64,000 nt of DNA from Aegilops tauschii subsp. strangulata (taxonomy: Eukaryota > Streptophyta > Magnoliopsida > Poales > Poaceae). Each line of letters begins with the position of its first letter. The stretch's first letter is position 1. Positions 45,500 to 56,279 of the stretch are shown here, in pieces. The position numbers were made by a program, and so were the translations under genes. Below the pieces are notes generated by a model, which had not been told where the DNA came from, ran no database searches, and saw nothing but the letters and a program-made list of their open reading frames with translations. The stretch lies in assembly GCF_002575655.3 (NCBI RefSeq), contig NC_053040.3:351421267-351485266 (forward strand), in the 5' to 3' direction.

Positions 45500-46875
45500 G
45501 GGGGTTGTCAATCCCCTCGGCGGTTACTTGCAAGGATTAAATCTCATAGTGGTAGATAAATAAATTATAAAGATAAAATAAAATAAAATAGAAAATTGCA
45601 GCAAGGTATTTTTGTGTTTTTATATATGATAAAATTAGACCCGGGGGCCATAGTTTTCACTAGAGGCCTTTCTCTCGAGCACATAGCATACGGTGGGTGA
45701 ACAAATTACTGTTGGGCAATTGATAAAAAAGCACATAGTTATGACGATACTCAAGGCAATGATCATGTATATAGCCATCACGTCCGAGATAAGTAGACTG
45801 ACTCCTGCCTACATCTACTACTATTACTCCACCAATCGACAGCTATCCAGCATGCATCTATGGTATTAAGTATAAAAAGAGTAACGCCTTAAGCAAGATG
45901 ACATGATGTGGACAAAGTAAACCCAATCAATATGAATAAACCCCGTCGTTTTATCCTTAATGGCAACAGTACAAATACGTGTCTTGTCCCTTTCTGTCAC
46001 TGGATATAGAGCACCGCAAGATTCAACCCATCACAAAGCACCTCTCCCATTGCAAGATAAATCAATCTAGTTGGCCAAACCAACAGACAAATCGGAGAGA
46101 AATACAAAGCTATAACAATCATGCATAATAAAGTTCAGAGAAGACTCAATTAAAATTCATGAATAATCTGATCATAAACCCATAATTCATTGGATCCCAA
46201 CAAACACACCGCAAAAGAAGATTACATTTGATAGAACTCCAAGAACATCAAGGAGAACATTGTATTGAAGATCAGAGAGAGAAGAAGCCATCTAGCTACT
46301 AGCTATGGACCCGTAGGTCTGTGGTGAAGTACTCACGCATCATCGGAGGACAGGAAGGATGATGTAGAAGCCCTCCGTGATAGACTCCCCCTCCGACAGA
46401 GTGTCGGAAAAGGTTTCCACATGGGGTCGCAGAAGAACAGAAACTTTCGTCGGCGGAAAAAGTGTTTTGGGTGGCTCTGTTGATTCCCAATTTTAGAGAA
46501 TTTATGATGGTGGAATTAGGTCAGACAGAGCCATGAGGGGCCCACAAAGCATCAAGACGTGCCTACCCCCTGGGCGCGCCATGTTGCCTTGCCGTCTCGT
46601 CGTTTGCCTTCTAGTCTCCACCCGAAGCTTCCAGGGCCTCTCTTGTTCACAAAAAAATCTCAAAAAGTTTTGTAGCGTTTGGACTCCATTTGGTATTAAT
46701 TTCCTGGAAAACCAAAAATAGGCACAAAAAAAAACAACTGACACTAGGCACTAGGTTAATAGGTAAGTCCTAGAAAATGATATAAAATAACATATAATTG
46801 CATATAAAACATCCAAGATTGATACTATAATAGCATGGAACAATCAAAAATTATAGATACATTGGAGGTGTATCA
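45500..46875 (-). mobile_element. Sabrina-like LTR fragment (inverted)
   Basis: Read from 46875 leftwards it starts TGATACACCTCCAATGTATC and TTTTTGATTGTTCCATGCTA, as at 12642. It continues to GGGGATTGACAACCCC at 45500, where the other Gypsy LTR has cut it, so the final 160 or so bases are missing. Landmarks match the LTR at 12642-14223 throughout. Its start borders the hAT relic, which is its older target. Confidence 0.8.
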
Positions 46876-46889
46876 TTATACATGTTGCA

Positions 46890-47513
46890 AACAATGAGAG
46901 CTTGCTTATGGGTCTTGGTCTGACCTTCTCTAGAGTACGTGGGCAAGGGTATGATGGCGCCTCCAACATGAAGGGCCATGTCAATGGTCGAACCTAATTA
47001 TGGATGAGTCACCTTCTACCTATTATGTGCATTATTTTTTCTCATCGACTTCAGTCATCTGTAGTTGTTCTTGCTAGGGAGAATTGTGATTGTGTTTTGG
47101 AACGGATTATTAAAGCATTGGAATTGGAGAAACTTGAAACCGGTAAAGGCACGGATCAAGAAATGAGTTTGAGTAGGTCGGGTGATACTTGTCGGGGATC
47201 TAACCACAAAACTATTATGCATATTGCAAGAGACCAATCTCAAAGCAATGAGCGGGATATTCTTGCTGAAACTATGTTGACATATTCTGAGTCATTTTGA
47301 CTTTGTTTTCATGACACACTTGTTGCTGACCATATGTGGGTACACCAATGACTTAAGTGGTGTGTTGGAAAAGAAATATCAAGACAGTATCAACGCCGTT
47401 GAACTCATTCATTTGACAAAAGATTGAATTGCAGTAAATGAGAGATGATGGTGGGTGGAAACTTTTCTTGAAGAGATCAAGCATAAAATCAAGGTTCTTG
47501 AAAGAGGTGGTCT
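46890..47513 (+). pseudogene. hAT-family transposase relic (DUF4371-like)
   Basis: The translation reads LTFSRVRGQGYDGASNMKGH, then VNGRT and a stop, then IFSHRLQSSVVVLAREN, LELEKLETGKGTDQEMSLSR and SGDTCRGSNHKTIMHI. The RGQGYDGASNM motif followed by an H-A/S-H-R/Q-L-Q-L block and a T.WGSH..T-like block is characteristic of hAT-type transposases and related zinc-finger MYM-type 1-like proteins in plants. At least one stop and several frame changes are present. It is truncated on the left by the Sabrina-like LTR and interrupted at 47514 by the Copia LTR. Confidence 0.75.
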
Positions 47514-49273
47514 TGAAGGAAATATGCCATAGAGGCAATAATAAAGTTGTTATTTTATATTTCCTTATATCATGATAAGTGTTTATTATTCATGCTAGAA
47601 TTGTATTAACCGGAAACTTGATACATGTGTGGATACATAGACAAAACACTGTGTCCCTAGTAAGCCTCTACTAGACTAGCTCGTTAATCAAAGATGGTTA
47701 AGTTTCCTAACCATAGATATGTGTTGTCATTTGATGAACGGGATCACATCATTAGGAGAATGATGTGATGGACAAGACCCATCCATTAGCTTTGCATATT
47801 GATCGTTCAGTTTTATTGCTATTGCTTTCTTCATGTCAAATACATATTCCTTTGACTATGAGATTACACAACTCCCGAATATCGGAGGAATACCTTGTGT
47901 GCTATCAAATGTCACAACGTAACTGGGTGATTATAAAGATGCTCTACAGGTATCTCTGAAGGTGTTTGTTGGGTTGGCATAGATCGAGATGAGGATTTGT
48001 CACTCCGAGTCTCAGAGAGGTATCTCTGGGCCCTATCGGTAATGCACATCATAAGAAGCCTTGCAAGCAAAGTGACTAATGAGTTAGTTACAAGATGATG
48101 TATTATGGAACGAGTAAAGAGACTTGTCGGTAACGATATTGAACTAGGTATGTGGATATCGACGATCGAATCTCGGGCAAGTAACATACCGATGACAAAG
48201 GGAATAACGTATGTTGTCATTACGGTTCGAGCGATAAAGATCTTCATAGAATATGTATAAGCCAATATGAGCATCCAGGTTCCGCTATTGGTTATTGAAC
48301 GGAGAGGTGTCTCGGTCATGTCTACATAGTTCTCGAACCCGTAGGGTCCGCACGCTTAACGTTTGATGATGATTTAGTATTATATGAGTTATGTGATTTG
48401 GTGACCGAATGTTGTTCGGAGTCCCGGATGAGATCACAGACATGACGAGGAGTCTCGAAATGGTCGAGACATAAAGATTGATATATAGGACAATGGTATT
48501 CGGACACCTAAAGTGTTCCAGAGGGTATCGTGTACTTATCGGGTCACCGGAAGGTGTTTCGGGTACCCCGGCAATCCTATGGGCCATATGGGCCTTGTGA
48601 AGGAACACACCAGCCCACAAGGGGATGGTGCGCCCTATAAGGCTATAGAAGGAGGAGAAGGAAAGGGGGAAAGGGAAAGGAAAGTGTAGATTAGGATTCC
48701 CACTTCCTTCCCTCACCCCCTCTTTCCTTCCCCTTCATGCATACATGGAAAACGGGGGCGTAGGGCAATGCAGGGCCCCTAGGGGCGGCGGCCAACCCTA
48801 GGGCGTCCCTGGCTGCCTCTCCTCCCCTCCCACCTATATATATGTGGGAGGGGGTGCCTCACAAGCACACAACATCAATTGTTAGCCGTGTGCGGTGCCC
48901 CCCTCCATAGTTTACACCCCCTGTCATATTCTCGCGATGCTTAGGCGAAGCCCTGCGTGGATCACTTCACCATCACCGTCACCACGCCGTCGTGTTGACA
49001 GAGCTCATGTACTTCCTCGACACCTTACTAGATCAAGAAGGCAAGGGACATCATCGCGTTGAACGTGTGCAGAACTCGGAGGTGTCGTACGTTTGGTGCT
49101 TGATCGGTCGGAGCTAGAAGAAGTTTGACTACATCAACCGCGTTGTCAAACACTTCCACTTTCGGTCTACGAGGGTACGTAGACACACTCTCCCCCTTGT
49201 TTCTATGCATCTCCTAGATAGATCTAGCGCGAGTGTAGGAAAATTTTGAAATTGCATGCTACGTTTTCCAACA
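47514..49273 (+). mobile_element. 5' LTR of a BARE/WIS/Angela-like Copia element
   Basis: Starts TGAAGGAAATATGCCATAGA and ends ACGTTTTCCAACA, 1760 bp, the usual size for this family. It contains the family landmarks listed for the inverted fragment at 6490-7737. Short ORFs inside it are not genes. The 3' LTR is not in the window. Confidence 0.9.
48834..48844 (+). promoter_or_regulatory. TATA box of the Copia LTR
   Basis: CTATATATATG precedes GGGAGGGGGTGCCTCACAAG, matching the position of the main promoter of this LTR family. Confidence 0.65.
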
Positions 49274-50460
49274 GTGCCATCATGAGCCATGTCTATGCGT
49301 AGATGATATGCACGAGTAGAACACAAAGAGTTGTGGGCTGTAATAGTCATACTGCTTGCCACCAACGTCTTATTTTGATTTGGCAGTATTGTGGGATGAA
49401 GCGGCCCGGACCAACCTTACATGTCCACGCACATAAGACTGGTTCCACCGACAGACATGCAACTAGTTTTGCATAAAGGTGGCTGGTGGGTGTTTGTTTC
49501 TCCCACTTTAGTTGAATCGAATTTGACTATGGCCGGTCCTTGAAGAAGGTTAAAACAGCAAACTTGATGAATCACCGTTGTGGTTTTTTTGCCATAGGTA
49601 AGAACGGTTCTTCATAGAAGCCCATAGCAGCCTCGTAAAACTTGCAACAACAAACTAGGGGACGTCTAACTTGTTTTTGCAGGGTATGTTGTGATGTGAT
49701 ATGGTCAAGACATGATGTGATATATGTTATTGTATGGGATGCTCATGTTTTGTAAGATATCTGGCAACCGGCAGAAGCCTTATGGTTGTCTCTTTATTGT
49801 ATGAAATGCATACGCCATGTAATTGCTTTACTTTATCGCTATGAGTTAGCAATAGTTGTAGAAGCAATAGTTGGCGAGACGACCACAATGCTACAATGGA
49901 GATCAAGGTGTCGAGTAGGTGACGATGGAGATCATGACGATGCTTTGGAGATGGAGATCAAAAGCACAAGATGTTGTTGGCCACATCATGTCACATATTT
50001 TGATTGCATGTGATGTTTATCTTTTATGAATCTTATTTTGCTTAGCATGGCGGTAGCATTATAATATGATCCCTTCACAAAATTTCAAGGTAAAAGTGTT
50101 CTCCCTGAGTATGCACTGTTGCTACAGTTCGTCGTGTTGAGACACCACGTGATGATCGGGTGCGATAGACTCTACATTCACATACAACGGGTGCAAGAAA
50201 ATTTTGCACATGCGGAACACTTGGGTTAAACTTGACAAGCCAAGCATGTACGAACATGGCCTCGGAACACTGGAGACCAAAAGATCGAACGTGAATCATA
50301 TACTAGATATGATCAACATAGAGATGTTCACTGTTGATGACTACCCCATCTCACGTGATGATCGAATATGGGTTAGTCGATTTGGATCACGTATCACTTA
50401 GATGACTTGAGGGATGTCTATTTAAGTGAGAGTTCTTAAGTAATTTGATTAGTTGAACTT
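49274..50460 (+). mobile_element. Untranslated leader of the Copia element
   Basis: GTGCCATCATGAGCC directly after the LTR is a decayed initiator tRNA-Met primer-binding site (usual form TGGTATCAGAGCC). The long leader shows family landmarks (GACTGGTTCCACCGACAGAC, CTTGTTTTTGCAGGGTATGT, GAGACACCACGTGATGATCG) up to the gag start at about 50460. Confidence 0.8.
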
Positions 50461-51225
50461 AATTTATCATGAAATTAGTCGTGATAGTATTTTCATATCT
50501 ATGTTGAAGATCAATAGCTCGCGATATAGCTCCCTTATTTTTGATATATTCCTAGAGAAAAATAAGTTGAAAGATAATAGTAGCAATGATGCGGAGCGGG
50601 TCCGTGATCTGAGGATTATCATCATTACTGCACAGAGGAATTATGTCCTTGATGCACGGCTAGGTGATAGACCTGTTGCAAGAGCTGATGCAGACCTTAT
50701 GAATGTTTGACAAGCTCAATGTGATGACTACTTGATAGTTTAGTGTGCCATGCTTTACGGCTTATAATCGGGGCTTCAAAGACGTTTTGAACGCCATGGA
50801 ACATATCAGATGTTCCAAGAGATGAAATAGGTATTTTAGACTCATGCCTGTGTCGAGAGGTATGAGACCTCTGACAAGTACTTTGCCTACAAGATGGAGG
50901 AGAATAGCTCAGCCAGTGAGCATGTGGTCAGAATGTCTGGGTACTACAATCACTTGAATCAAGTGGGAGTTAATCTTCGAGATAAGATAGTGATTGACAG
51001 AATTCTCTAGTCACTATCACCAAGCTACTAGAACTTCGTGATGAACTATATATGCAAGGGATAACGAAAACCATTCCCGAGATCTTCGTGATGCTGAAAT
51101 CGGCGAAGGTAGAAATCAAGAAAGAGCATCAAGTGTTGATGGTTAACAAGATCACTAGTTTCAAGAAAAAGGGCAAAGGGAAAGAAAGGGAACTTCAAGA
51201 AGAATGGCAAGAAAGTTGCCACTCC
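50460..51225 (+). pseudogene. Copia gag, 5' part, decayed
   Basis: Recognisable gag blocks follow in order: DLRIIIITAQRNYVLDARLG with DADLMNV (50605-50710), a CAMLYGL-type block (about 50745), KMEENSSASEHVVRMSGYYN (about 50895) and IPEIFVMLKSAKVEIKKEHQ followed by VLMVNKITSFKKKGKGK (51070-51190). Stops at 50708, about 51008 and elsewhere break the frame. The gag is interrupted at 51226 by an LTR element and resumes at 58963. Confidence 0.85.
51221..51225. other. Target-site duplication ACTCC (left)
   Basis: ACTCC precedes the left LTR and recurs at 58963-58967 after the right LTR. Removing the insert rejoins the Copia gag in its expected order. Confidence 0.9.
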
Positions 51226-51883
51226 TCTCGTGGATTTGTCACGGCAGATGTCCTAGTGTGAGGACTTAGTCATGAGGGCAATGCATCTATGTGGTAGCTT
51301 GAGAGGGGTTGAGCGGAATCGAGAGACGCAACACAAGACAAGGGTTTAGACAGCTTCGGGCCCCGGGAAACATCATCCGGTAAAAACCCTACATGCTGTT
51401 TGTGGCTAGGTCTCATTATGATCACGAGAGAGTCGCCGTAAACCGGCTCTCCCAGTTATGTCTAGCCCTAGAGATTGTTTCTTGTTACTTGTCCCTCTTT
51501 GGGGAGCCCTGCCCCTCCTTATATATGTTGAAGGGGTGGGTTACATGTGGAGTCCTATTAGGATTAGGACTAGTCTATCTCTAATACAAACCGGATACAA
51601 GTCCAGGTCTTAACTCCTTGTAAGACAAATATTCCTCACGCCTTTCCTCTTAAACCGGCCCACCATAACATGAGCCGGCCTTCTGGGCCTTGGGCCTTGT
51701 CACCGTCTGTCCCGCCCACCGGGTTACCAGTGAATCATAATGTTTAGTCAGGTTGCTTGTAAACCATCTGGTCTGTGCGGGTCGCCGGTGAATCGCCAAG
51801 TGTTAGCGGAGTCTCAAATAAACCGCCAAGTCCGGCCGGGTTATACTTCCGGCCGGTTTACGCCGCGGGGTATATCCCCGACA
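51226..51883 (-). mobile_element. 3' LTR of the LARD-like element (left copy)
   Basis: Plus-strand ends are TCTCGTGGATTTGTCACGGC (the TG is mutated to TC) and GCGGGGTATATCCCCGACA. A minus-strand ATATATAAGGAGGGGC box lies near 51510-51530. An internal short ORF recurs in both LTRs. Confidence 0.88.
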
Positions 51884-52359
51884 TTAGCCCCCGGTTTAAT
51901 TTGGATTTATCCATGTTAAACTGATCCTGCAACATAAACACAAGAACGAATTTGACAGATTATGCTCCGGGTTAAGAATTCTTGTAAACCATCTCCTGAT
52001 CATCCTTAATTCCTTGTCATTTCCTTCTTCTAGAAAATCCAGGTCAATAAGCCAGCTTCATACTCAATTTGCTGATATTGGTTTCTCACAGAGAAATATT
52101 GTGAAGAATAAAGCACTTGAGTCGGCTTCCAAAGCGCCGGTTTAAGAAATATTGGTCTTGAAATACTCATCTGATATTCAACCTGTTTGAAGATGTAGAA
52201 CTTGCCGGTTTATCATTGCCAAAAATTGTCGGGTTATAAAAACTGATAATTCCGGGTCATGATTGTTGCAGACACCGGGTCATAGTTGTTGCAGACACCG
52301 GGTCAATCTGGTTAGCTCAAAACTGAAAATTGGAAGATATTTCTCTCTTTTATCCATAT

Positions 52360-52925
52360 TACCTGTAGCCCCCAAGTACCGGGTTGTCATGCTTGCAGCA
52401 ACCTGGGACTTGTAATTGCTTATGAAAACTTCAATCAATGTAGCCCCTAAGGGCCGGGTCATTATGCAATAACGAGCAGGGACTTTGTAAATATAATCAT
52501 GTAGACTTGAGCAGTGATGTGTAGCCCCCAAGGGCCGGCTTAGTAAGATAATACTGAACCGGGACTTGATATATACTTCAATGAAAATAACATCTTATAA
52601 TGTAGCTTCCATCGTAGGGCTTGAACCCACGTCCACAAGGTTAAGAGCTTTGTGCTTTACCAACTGAGCAGTGGATCCTTCAATATAATGGACGAAAACT
52701 TGTGTACCTTGAATTGTTGACAGGAGCAATTGGTAGCCCCCAAGGGCCGGCTCATTATGATATGATGAATTGGGTCTTCAATATGACTAGTAAAAATGAC
52801 TTTGCATTAGCCCCCAAGTATCATGGTGCATGCTTGCAGCGACATGAGACTTGCATGTAATCTCAATTTGAATAATGTAGCCCCCAAGTGCCGGGTTGTA
52901 AGCCTGCAGCGACTCGGGACTATTC
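52360..52925. repeat. Dispersed repeats of a GTAGCCCCCAAG module
   Basis: GTAGCCCCCAAG followed by a GCCGGGTT or GCCGGCT motif and a GGGACTTG end recurs at about 52366, 52440 (variant), 52521, 52734, 52817 and 52879. The modules are probably copies of one ancestral unit in the LARD-like element. Confidence 0.7.
52606..52676 (-). tRNA. tRNA-Lys(CUU)-like pseudogene inside the LARD-like element
   Basis: The minus strand reads GCTCAGTTGGTAAAGCACAA, then AGCTCTTAACCTTGTGG and CGTGGGTTCAAGCCCTACG, close to plant tRNA-Lys. The anticodon loop CTCTTAA gives anticodon CUU. The T arm pairs well (GTGGG with CCTAC), the anticodon stem has four of five pairs and the D stem three of four. The acceptor stem is poor and positions 8-9 seem to be missing, so it is unlikely to be a working tRNA gene. 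The B-box GGTTCAAGCC is intact and the A-box is nearly so. It lies between copies of the GTAGCCCCC module, in the sense orientation of the retroelement. It may have come from a captured tRNA gene, a primer tRNA copied at reverse transcription, or a tRNA-derived SINE. Confidence 0.75.
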
Positions 52926-53201
52926 CTTCCATTGTAGAATAAATCATATCCTTTGGTAAAATAATAGCCATTGCGCTAAAGCGACTTTGAAAACCTCAAT
53001 AATACCGGTTATTAATAACCATAAAAATCCAGCCATGTTGGCTATTCAAGATAATATAATCCGGTATGAAAACCTTATTCATTCAATATCATAATGAAAA
53101 TTCAGCCAAGTTTGGCTATTTGAATAATGTAACCCAATGATTTATAAGCGCATGATTCCAATAGCGCAATCCAAATATATACTGGCGACTTACAATCCCA
53201 A

Positions 53202-53506
53202 GCCAGGCCGGTTTAATAAACACCGGATAATTTATCATCATATTGGCGATTTATAGTCAAAAGCCAGGCCGGTTTAATAAACACCGGATAATTTATCATC
53301 ATACTGGCGATTTATAGTCAAAAGCCAGGCCGGGTTAATAAACGCCGGATAATTTATCATCATACTGGCGATTTATAGTCAAAAGCCAGGCCGGGTTAAT
53401 AAACACCGGATAATTTATCATCATACTGGCGATTTATAGTCAAAAGCCAGGCCGGGTTAATAAACGCCGGTGATTTATAATCATGCTTTATTCAACCTGT
53501 TTCTGC
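53202..53506. repeat. 61-bp tandem array, five copies
   Basis: The motif GCCAGGCCGGNTTAATAAAC starts at 53202, 53263, 53324, 53385 and 53446, an exact 61-bp period. Each unit also holds CCGGATAATTTATCATCATA and TGGCGATTTATAGTCAAAA. Diverged units continue at about 53770-53880. It belongs to the LARD-like element. Confidence 0.92.
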
Positions 53507-53959
53507 ATACAGCAAGTTTAAAGTGTCCTGGCGGTTTACCGCCGGACGGGTCATAATGCCCAACATATAACCTGGGTTGATAACCAAGGCTGCACTTAAG
53601 AATAATCAAATATGAAATATATCATATCTGTGACATTGAATCACATCATTGGTTGGCCAAATTTATTGTAGTAAAGGTGATAACCCCAATCTTGAAGACT
53701 GATAACTCCTCCCATATTGTGCCAGTTTATGATAAAACTGTACCGGGTTGTGATAAACACCGGATTAACCATATATAATACTGGCGACTTATAGTCGAAA
53801 CCAGACCGGGTTAATAAACACCGGATAATAATTGATCATGTACTGACAATTTCTAGTTGAAAGCCGAACCGGGTTAATGAACGCTGGTTTATCAAAAACA
53901 TCATAAATCTCATCAAAGGAGAAAAAACTTAGCAAATAAAAGCAGATGAAAACCTGTAG

Positions 53960-54990
53960 TCGAGGCTTTTCATGGGCTGCCAGGCCCCAAATGCGAGGCT
54001 TTTCATGGGCTGCCAGGCCACTGAGTTAAACCATTTCACAAAGCCTTTTAAGATGGTCCTCAATCCTTAACCAATCATCGTTTTAACTTGATAAGTTCAG
54101 GGTCCTTTGTTGGAGTAACTTGTCAAAGTTCGAAGGGTCATACCAGGTTTACCTGGGCGGAGTGACTTACTTACATAGGCAGGCTAACCCGGGGTTTTAG
54201 GTGTATACACCAGGCTTCCAAGCCATGGCTTGATAGCCTATTACAAGTGTAGATTCCTTGTTCATTTCGACAGCAAAGAATCCCCAAGTAACATTTTGAG
54301 TTGTGCTCAGTGGGTGCCTATGTTTGAGTTGTTGTTTTACAACACTCTCTTTCGCCCGGAGTAATTTGGCTTTGAGCCGATCAAGAGGTGTGACTATGGT
54401 TCGGATACGACCAAGCCCCCAAGTGATGTTGTGGCATTGCGCCGATCAAGAGGTGTAGCTATGGTTCGGATACGACCAAGCCCCCAAGTGATATTGTAGA
54501 AAGCTTTGATAAGCTGAATCAAGGGGTAAACCGGATGCCGCTTTATGAACATAAACCCCCATGTAACCACACATGATAAGCCAATAAGGCAGGATACCCA
54601 TGTTTGAACCGCGCATCATGGCTGCAGGTCCTCTTTGGCAACCTTTAACTTTTTGCAAGAGATAAATTCTTCTTGAACCAGGATTTTGAACTGGATATTG
54701 AGAGCTTCAAAGCTTTGTGGGAGACATCTTTCCCTTGAACCGGATTGTAAACCGGAATCTTCATTTTCAGCCAGAAATTTTCTGACGGCCTTTCAACTCG
54801 AACTTGCGAGAAGTTATGTCCTTTTTGAACCGGACATTTTTTTAACCGGATTTGAGAGCTTCAGAGCTTTGTGGGCGACAGAGTAAGATCGCGACAGATT
54901 TCCCTTGAACCAGATTGTAAACCGGATGTTTGAGAGCTTCAGTGAGACTAACTTCCCTTGAACCGGATTGTAAACCGGGAGTATCATTGT
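53960..54990. repeat. Further short duplications in the LARD-like element
   Basis: Three sets are visible: GAGGCTTTTCATGGGCTGCC twice near 53965-54015; CGATCAAGAGGTGTNNCTAT with GGTTCGGATACGACCAAGCC twice at about 54376-54485; and TTTCCCTTGAACCGGATTGT with AAACCGG three times between 54727 and 54980. Repeated local duplication seems to be the main way this non-coding region grew. Confidence 0.8.
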
Positions 54991-55121
54991 GAGCCGGAAT
55001 ATATCTGACAGCCTTTAAATTTTCATCAATATAACAGTAGCCTCCGGGACCGGGTTATCTTTCCCTTCAACATCCTGGGGCACTTGAATTTGCTACAACT
55101 GGCAAGACTTGCTGAGTCGTA

Positions 55122-56018
55122 TCATCGTAGCTCCCGAGTCTCAAGGTGACTCGAGGAGTTGACTTGAGATTCTCCATATTTGACCGTGATATAAACCGGC
55201 ATAAGCTGTATATCATTGGTGTTTGATAGCACGATGTGAATCCACAGAAGGTTGAGGTGACTGCGGCGGGTTATAAATGATCCCGTATGAGCCGTGTCAG
55301 CAACTCGGCCAATGGTTCCTTCAAACTGGCGATTTGAAGTTAACAAAACTGTAGTGGCGGCGACTTGTGCGCCTGCCCATTGAGCCATCCAGTGCAGACG
55401 GCGGTTGATAGTAATTTGCCTCCAATTTGTTGGAAAAAACCGGGCTACCCAAGCAGTGACTTGCTCATACTCAATAGACAGCTCATGCAAACACGTGCGG
55501 CCCGGTGTGTTGATGTAGACCAGACCGCAAAGGCGGTAGCGTAAGCACTTCCGTTGAGCACGGCAGCATGGATAGATGTAGTGCAAAAATGACAATGCTA
55601 TGCACTCCATATCCGTGATATGACTCCACTTCGGTGATGAATAATTCTCCTGATGTATTTGGATGACAGATGATCTCGCCATGTTTGCCATGAACATAGA
55701 ACAATTTGTCCTGTGCATAAAAACATTAAAGGCAGAATAATGTTTCTCGGAGGAATTAAAATGTACTGATAAAATATATAGGAGGGATAACACCTGATTT
55801 TGTTTTTGTCGGATGAACGCAGATGCCGGCGCCGTGTAATACTGAATAATATATGCACATTGAGCTCCGCTGATGTGATGTAGCATAACATCCACGTGAC
55901 CCTCTTTTTTTTGAACGAACCGTTGATCTTCTGATGTAGTACTGCTCTGTATAGCTTTAGTATTTGTAGCACCAGGCCTCCACGTAACCTGCCCTCCTTC
56001 ATCCTTTTCTTGTCTCAC
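55122..56018 (-). CDS. Unrecognised 298-codon ORF in the LARD-like element
   Basis: An uninterrupted frame in the sense direction of the element, starting MRQEKDEGGQVTWRPGATNT and ending SHLETRELR. It contains CIALSFLHYIYPCCRAQRKC and many H, S, Y and W residues spread along the chain, but no gag, zinc-knuckle, protease or polymerase motif and no clear signal peptide or coiled coil. It lies about 2.3 kb inside the 5' (right) LTR, after a GC-rich stretch. It could be a real but undescribed element protein, a captured host fragment or a chance open frame. I found no homology from memory. Other frames overlap it, which weakens the case. Confidence 0.35.
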   Translation of the reverse strand: MRQEKDEGGQVTWRPGATNTKAIQSSTTSEDQRFVQKKEGHVDVMLHHISGAQCAYIIQYYTAPASAFIRQKQNQVLSLLYILSVHFNSSEKHYSAFNVFMHRTNCSMFMANMARSSVIQIHQENYSSPKWSHITDMECIALSFLHYIYPCCRAQRKCLRYRLCGLVYINTPGRTCLHELSIEYEQVTAWVARFFPTNWRQITINRRLHWMAQWAGAQVAATTVLLTSNRQFEGTIGRVADTAHTGSFITRRSHLNLLWIHIVLSNTNDIQLMPVYITVKYGESQVNSSSHLETRELR

Positions 56019-56279
56019 ATGAGGTTTGTACGTGGATCACTTTGATTGAAAATACCATGCAAGGCCACTCGTGAATCGTGATACTCCCATGTTGTGACTG
56101 TCAGGTACGTGGAGGGATAACTTGATCAATGTGACGCAGCACCCTTAAACCGGAAGAAAATGACATAACGTCATCTGCCTCCCTCTGCTGACACATGTCA
56201 TCTGGACTCCATGCACTTGCTTTCGCTCTCTCCACCTGATTTCCTCCAACAAAATAACACCGACCACCGGCCACCGGCG

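Noticed and set aside
53202..53506. CRISPR-like regular spacing
   Set aside because: The 61-bp units are continuous tandem repeats without unique spacers, in a plant retroelement.
54446..54886. Short ORFs on both strands around 54446-54886
   Set aside because: They coincide with local duplications of the LARD-like element and shift frame between copies.
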